Positions 11,519 to 15,377 of a DNA stretch of 15,377 nucleotides are shown piece by piece. A program made the position numbers and the translations under genes. The notes beneath the pieces are model-generated. The model saw only the letters and a program-made list of their open reading frames with translations. It ran no database searches and had not been told where the DNA came from. Source of the DNA: Lentisphaerota bacterium (GTDB lineage: Bacteria; Verrucomicrobiota; Kiritimatiellia; RFP12; UBA3636); NCBI GenBank assembly GCA_012514445.1, contig JAAZAI010000254.1, forward strand, positions 1-15,377, given 5' to 3'. Each line of letters begins with the position of its first letter. Positions within the stretch are counted from its first letter, which is position 1.

Positions 11519-13987
11519 TCAGAAACCCGGCGCATCGGAAATCCGAAATTCGCGGACGATGCACGGCTTGCGGTTCTTCTCGTCGTACCCGACGGTCATC
11601 CACCGTCCGCCACCATCGCGTGAGAGGATCAACACGCGACCGTAGAGCTGATGCTCGGCCAGCACCTTCGGAGCCTCGTCGTCGCGCTGGAAGTTGAGCT
11701 TGGGATCGGCCAGCAGCACGCCGTCCTCGGTCTTGCGCCCTTCAATCCCGATGACGAAATCGGGGAAGAAGCCGCGTCCGTCGGGCATCAGCACGTTGAC
11801 GGACCAGGGCTTGTGCGGTTCGTTGCGGTGCCACCATTTGACCAGGCCGTTCGCGTCGCGGTCGAGCAGTTCGACGAAAGGCCGCTCCCAGGTGTTGAGC
11901 CCGTTTGGAAGCACGCCGTAGACGTTCCGTGTCGAAGCGGACAGCGGTTCGTCCGAGATGATCGCGTCCGGCAGATCCTCCGCTTCGCGAATTTCCGCCG
12001 CTTGGGCGAGCGCCTGCTTTTGAGCCTCGTAGAGCAGATCGGGGTTGGAGGCGAGGACCACGTCGAGGAAGGCGGCGACTCGACCGATGTCTTCCGCCCC
12101 GCCCATCGCCTCTTCGCGCATGACGATCTGCATCTTGCGGATCAGCGCCCGGCGCAGTTCGCGGCAATCGAAAACCTTGCTGCGCTGCAAGACCTCGCTG
12201 GCGAGCCGCGCGGCATGTTCCGGGGAGAAATCCGCCGCGAAGTTGAACTCCTGCTGGACGGTGTGGGAGAAAACATCCAATGTGCGTTTCTCGACCGGAA
12301 TTTTCTTCTTCACCGCATCGAACAGATCGCGGACCGGGACGATGAAGCGGTTGGCGCAATCCGCCTCCGTGACTTCGTTCTGGAGCCCGACCACCTGGGT
12401 CTTGAAACGCCGGGGCGCTTCAGGACGTAGAGGGTAGCGATGCTTTCCGACCGCTCCCGCCACTTGCGCGGGGCGGCGAGTCCCCGTCTCGGGCGGCGCG
12501 CCGGGATCGGCAACGTCCGCGTCGCCGAAGAAGCTCCCGAAGTCGAAAGACGCAGGCGCAGGGACGGGCGTATTGGGAACCGCCTCCGGAACGGCATCCC
12601 GGTCATACGGGGTTGCCAGGCCCCCGTTCAGGCTGAAGAAGGTCTGTCCGCCGGGCGCGACGCCGACGATGGCGTCCGCCTCGCCGACGCGGCAGACGAC
12701 GGTGGCCCGGCTCGTCTTGGCGTATTCGGTCTGGATCTGGTTGATGAGCTGCCCGGCCTTGTCGATGCCGACCTGGGCGTCGGGGTCGGCGAGAAACACA
12801 TAGCCGTAGTTCAACGGCGCGGGCAGCGTCCCGGCGCGGGCGCGACCGTGCAGCAGCCGGTGGACGCGCAGGATGCGGCCCAGGAGCTGAGTGCCGAAGT
12901 CCTCGTCGCGGCTGGCCCGCATGGAAACGAGCGTGAAGGCCCGTGGCGCATCGAAGCCCAATGCGACGGCCATCTTGAAGACGAGCACTTCGCGCCGCTC
13001 GTCGTTCGCGAGCGCGAGCAGCCCGGCGTCGGGCTCGTCCGCAGTATGCACCGCGATCTGCTCCTCGGCGAAGCCCATTGCCAGGAGCTTCGCCTTGAGC
13101 CCCTGCACGCTCTTGTCCTTCGAGTCGGCCTGCACGAGCAGGAGCGGAACCAGCGGAACCTTCATCTCCGCCAAGCGCTTCTTCAACTCGCGATGCGCGG
13201 CCACGCCGTCGCGCAGCGCCGTCCCTTCGAGATCGACCAGCGCGCGCTTGTCCGGCTCCACAAAATAGGCGGCGCACTTGACGCCGGACTTGACCAGCCC
13301 CGCCTCCACGCCGTCGGCGCGGCTGACGCGAATGCGCTGCAGCTCGGCGATCCCCAGCGCCTTCTCGAAAGCCTTCACGTCGGCATCGTCCGGCGTGGCG
13401 GTGATCAGAATGGAGTATTCCGGCTTCAGGACCTCGAGGAAGAACTTCGCGGCCAGCGTGTCCTTGCCAAAGCCGTGGTGAGCCTCGTCCACCACCACGC
13501 CGATGCGAAGCCCCTGCTCGCGCAACGATTCGATCAGCGCGTCCACGGACGGATTGGCATCGCCCTCCTTGCGCACGTTGCGCTTGTCCTTGACGCGCGT
13601 GGCCACGGTCTGCCAGGTGGTGACGAAGACGTCCCCGCGGCGGCTGCCGGCGGCGACGCGGTCGTCCGTCAGCTCCCGCAGGCGCAGTCCGTGGAACTGC
13701 TCGCGCAGAAAGGCGGCGGACTGGCCGACCACGCCCTTGAAGGGCGCGAACCAGAACCACACGACGTCCTCGACATGCGAGAAGCGCTCCACGATGGTTC
13801 CGGCCATCAAGGTCTTGCCCGATCCCGTCGGCGCCTCGATCAGCAGGTAGCCGTTGTGGTTGACCACGTTCGCGCGATCGGCCGCGCTCCCGCCGGCCAC
13901 GTCGAGAAGTGCCCGGGCCTGCGCGAAGAGGGCGACGCCGCTCGCGACGGCCTCTTCCTGAAAACCTCGAAGCGACTGGATGCTCAC
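11519..13987 (-). CDS. res: type III restriction enzyme Res subunit (DEAH helicase-nuclease)
   Basis: This 822-residue protein is the ATP-dependent translocase and nuclease subunit of a type III RM system. Superfamily 2 helicase motifs are in order: Walker A EAPTGSGKT (51-59), motif Ia around WFWFAPFKGVVGQ, VTTWQT, DEAHH (167-171), motif III ITATPDD (195-201), and motif VI GTQLLGRILRVHR. Near the C-terminus, FPDFVI (P742-D743) and LLADPK (D761, K763) match the PD-(D/E)xK nuclease core. The GTG at 13987 is preferred to longer upstream frames because AAAGGGG lies seven bases upstream and it overlaps the mod stop as GTGA. Res needs Mod for DNA recognition, and mod is interrupted here, so restriction may be off. 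The length and motif set look intact. A related phage-defence helicase-nuclease is the main alternative. Confidence 0.88.
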   Translation of the reverse strand: MSIQSLRGFQEEAVASGVALFAQARALLDVAGGSAADRANVVNHNGYLLIEAPTGSGKTLMAGTIVERFSHVEDVVWFWFAPFKGVVGQSAAFLREQFHGLRLRELTDDRVAAGSRRGDVFVTTWQTVATRVKDKRNVRKEGDANPSVDALIESLREQGLRIGVVVDEAHHGFGKDTLAAKFFLEVLKPEYSILITATPDDADVKAFEKALGIAELQRIRVSRADGVEAGLVKSGVKCAAYFVEPDKRALVDLEGTALRDGVAAHRELKKRLAEMKVPLVPLLLVQADSKDKSVQGLKAKLLAMGFAEEQIAVHTADEPDAGLLALANDERREVLVFKMAVALGFDAPRAFTLVSMRASRDEDFGTQLLGRILRVHRLLHGRARAGTLPAPLNYGYVFLADPDAQVGIDKAGQLINQIQTEYAKTSRATVVCRVGEADAIVGVAPGGQTFFSLNGGLATPYDRDAVPEAVPNTPVPAPASFDFGSFFGDADVADPGAPPETGTRRPAQVAGAVGKHRYPLRPEAPRRFKTQVVGLQNEVTEADCANRFIVPVRDLFDAVKKKIPVEKRTLDVFSHTVQQEFNFAADFSPEHAARLASEVLQRSKVFDCRELRRALIRKMQIVMREEAMGGAEDIGRVAAFLDVVLASNPDLLYEAQKQALAQAAEIREAEDLPDAIISDEPLSASTRNVYGVLPNGLNTWERPFVELLDRDANGLVKWWHRNEPHKPWSVNVLMPDGRGFFPDFVIGIEGRKTEDGVLLADPKLNFQRDDEAPKVLAEHQLYGRVLILSRDGGGRWMTVGYDEKNRKPCIVREFRISDAPGF

Positions 13988-14589
13988 GCGCACACCCCTT
14001 TCATGCCGAAACGGCGGGCGAGGCTCTCGGGGATGGCCTCGTGCTGGACGTGCGCCGCGCGGATGTGCTGCCGCAGAGTCTCGGGCTGCCACGAATAGAG
14101 GACGACGGCGGCGCAGTCCGCGACGGCCTTGCGCAACGCGGGCAGGATCGCGGCGGAGAAACGCGGCACGTAGGCCAGCGCCGAATCCCCGTCGCCCGCC
14201 CAGGAGAAACCGTCCGGCTCGAAGGGGGCAAGCGCGTCGCGGTGGATCATCTGCAGCGCCGTCCAGACCTGTTCGTGCTCGATGTCGAGCAGCCGTCCGG
14301 GGGCGATGCGGCGGCAGCGCAGATAGGCGAAGTCACCGCCCAAGGCGGGCGAGTCGCCAAAGCCCTCGATGACACGCCGGACGCGGCGGGCGCACACGTC
14401 GCGGCAGGGATTCTTGTCCGGCGCGTCGGCGCTCGCCTCGGCGTTCATTTTCATGACCGCGTGTGCGGTGGTGCCTGAGCCCGCGAAGAAGTCGAGCACG
14501 ATGTCGTCGGGGCCGGTGGCGATGCGCAGGATGCGCTCGATCAAACCGGTGGGCTTCGGTGTGGAAAAGGCGCGAGCGTCTTCCGGCAG
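13984..14589 (-). CDS. mod: type III DNA methyltransferase Mod, C-terminal part after an in-frame amber codon
   Basis: This is the same reading frame as the upstream fragment, continuing directly after the TAG at 14590-14592: LPEDARAFSTPKPTGLIERIL, then the AdoMet-binding motif DFFAGSGTTAHAV (about 14483-14500), then a C-terminal domain with a cysteine/arginine-rich segment and an end at the TGA overlapping res. In beta-class Mod enzymes the FxGxG motif lies C-terminal of DPPY, so this piece holds half of the active site. The only plausible restart before the motif is a TTG at 14544 with no good ribosome site. Either the two pieces are made separately and associate, or the gene is dead, or the TAG is a sequencing error. 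Other genes here (ends at 85, 8262, 9976) use TAG as an ordinary stop, so recoding is unlikely. Confidence 0.8.
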   Translation of the reverse strand: MPEDARAFSTPKPTGLIERILRIATGPDDIVLDFFAGSGTTAHAVMKMNAEASADAPDKNPCRDVCARRVRRVIEGFGDSPALGGDFAYLRCRRIAPGRLLDIEHEQVWTALQMIHRDALAPFEPDGFSWAGDGDSALAYVPRFSAAILPALRKAVADCAAVVLYSWQPETLRQHIRAAHVQHEAIPESLARRFGMKGVCA

Positions 14590-15377
14590 CTAGGCCATGA
14601 GTTCCTTCTTGGCGGTATCGTTATGGCCGACCTCATCGTGGGTCCACCACGTCGTGGGGACCACACCGTCGCCGTTGCGCAGCATGTGCTTGTAGCGCTT
14701 GAAGGCTGGCACTTTGCCCTTACCGTCTTTACCCCAGTAAATCATATCTGCTTCAACATTACGCTGGTGTTCCTCTTTCGAGTAAGACCAGACCCGTGTG
14801 CGTTTAGGCCAGATTTCTTCGCCTGTGTTCGGATTCGTAATAGGGTAATAGAGGTTAGGACGTTCTTCTGCGCTCTTGTTGCAGGTGTAATTGTCCGGTC
14901 GGAAAATGCCCTTCTCGTCTTTGTGTCTATACTGGCGATTCTTCTCCTCACCACGCTTCAGGAGGTTGCGTTGCCAAAGGTCGGACTGACGGAACGCGAG
15001 CACGTACTCGTGCATGGGCGCGATGGTCTTGTGGTCGTTGGCTGAGGAATAGCGTTTCTGCCAAATGCAGGTGGCGACGAAGTTGTTCTCGCCGAACACC
15101 CGGTTCATGAGCAGTCGCAGGGGGGCGGCCTCGTTGTCGTCAATCGAGACGAAAATAGAGCCATCCTGCCGCAGCAGGTCCTTGGCGAGCAGGAGACGCT
15201 GATACATGAACTCCACCCAAGTGGAGTGCCGCCACGCGTCGTTGACGTCTACGAAGCGGTCGTTGTAGACGAAGTCGCGGTTGCCGGTGTTGTAGGGCGG
15301 GTCGATGTAGATGCACTTGACGCGGCCGGCGTGGGTCATGCGCAGGTAGCGCAGGGCGTCGAAGTTGTCGCCCTCGA
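14590..15377 (-). CDS. mod: type III DNA methyltransferase Mod, N-terminal part (runs off the window, ends at amber)
   Basis: The frame enters from the window edge with EGDNFDALRYL, so the ATG at 15339 is internal and the true start lies outside. It holds the catalytic DPPYNTG motif of beta-class adenine-N6 methyltransferases, preceded by KCIYI, then WVEFMYQRLLLAKDLLRQDG and SIFVSIDDNE. Next comes the target-recognition region (about 14700-15060), rich in Asn, Lys and Tyr. The piece ends in HNDTAKKELMA and TAG, just before the region that normally leads into STPKP and the AdoMet site. Base composition falls in the recognition region compared with both sides, as expected when this domain is exchanged between strains. 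Mod would methylate one adenine in a short asymmetric site and guide Res. Confidence 0.88.
   Translation of the reverse strand, partial: EGDNFDALRYLRMTHAGRVKCIYIDPPYNTGNRDFVYNDRFVDVNDAWRHSTWVEFMYQRLLLAKDLLRQDGSIFVSIDDNEAAPLRLLMNRVFGENNFVATCIWQKRYSSANDHKTIAPMHEYVLAFRQSDLWQRNLLKRGEEKNRQYRHKDEKGIFRPDNYTCNKSAEERPNLYYPITNPNTGEEIWPKRTRVWSYSKEEHQRNVEADMIYWGKDGKGKVPAFKRYKHMLRNGDGVVPTTWWTHDEVGHNDTAKKELMA

Noticed and set aside
11030..11623. 197-residue plus-strand frame and opposing frames in the spacer before res
   Set aside because: They run through inverted repeats and REP-like elements into antisense res; no family resemblance.
12440..14098. 552-residue plus-strand open frame
   Set aside because: It is antisense to the res gene with its full helicase motif set; the translation is low-complexity and without any domain.
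14590..14592. Amber codon recoded as an amino acid
   Set aside because: TAG ends the genes at 85, 8262 and 9976 as a normal stop, and nothing in the window suggests a suppressor system.

Overview
The window is GC-rich bacterial DNA. It carries carbohydrate-catabolism genes, a small signalling operon and a type III restriction-modification (RM) locus, separated by spacers full of low-complexity arrays and palindromes. The arrays (8-bp CTCACGCA/TGAGTGTG units, GATTACG/GATTAGG units, a 15-bp GGCTGTAGGGGCTGA unit) and REP-like palindromes built on CTGGGA..CGCGAGGCTTCCGCCTCG resemble what I associate with the PVC superphylum, most likely Kiritimatiellota or a relative. A GntR-headed regulator with a LacI-type sensor next to glycoside hydrolase genes fits too. 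This placement is inference; there is no rRNA or other marker gene here.

Layout. 1-1222 (+): the tail of an unidentified gene, a small secreted protein, a repeat spacer, and a PqqD-fold protein. 1322-2794 (-): a Gfo/Idh/MocA oxidoreductase whose first codons are shifted out of frame by a seven-G run, followed by the stump of a secreted beta-helix protein. 2795-3527: a divergent regulatory spacer with two outward promoters, a REP-like palindrome, a long hairpin and a probable operator. 3528-10729 (+): the regulator, then a tightly spaced run of aldo/keto reductase, GH78 alpha-L-rhamnosidase, DRTGG protein, CBS-pair/HATPase protein, second DRTGG protein and PHP-domain phosphoesterase, closed by a 15-bp tandem repeat and a hairpin terminator. 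10730-11518: a non-coding spacer with inverted repeats. 11519-15377 (-): type III RM mod and res. Their coding regions overlap by GTGA, but mod is cut by an in-frame amber codon between its catalytic motifs. Mod runs off the window.

How the genes work together. The GntR/LacI-type regulator probably senses a sugar and controls the divergent oxidoreductase and/or the aldo/keto reductase-rhamnosidase operon, which would release and redox-process rhamnose. The four downstream genes match an accessory set usually found beside electron-bifurcating [FeFe]-hydrogenase genes in anaerobes. Here the set is joined to a rhamnosidase gene with no hydrogenase in view, which is the most unusual context in the window. 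Three genes appear damaged (frameshifted oxidoreductase, amber-split mod, truncated beta-helix). This may be real decay or switching, or in the first two cases single-base sequence errors.
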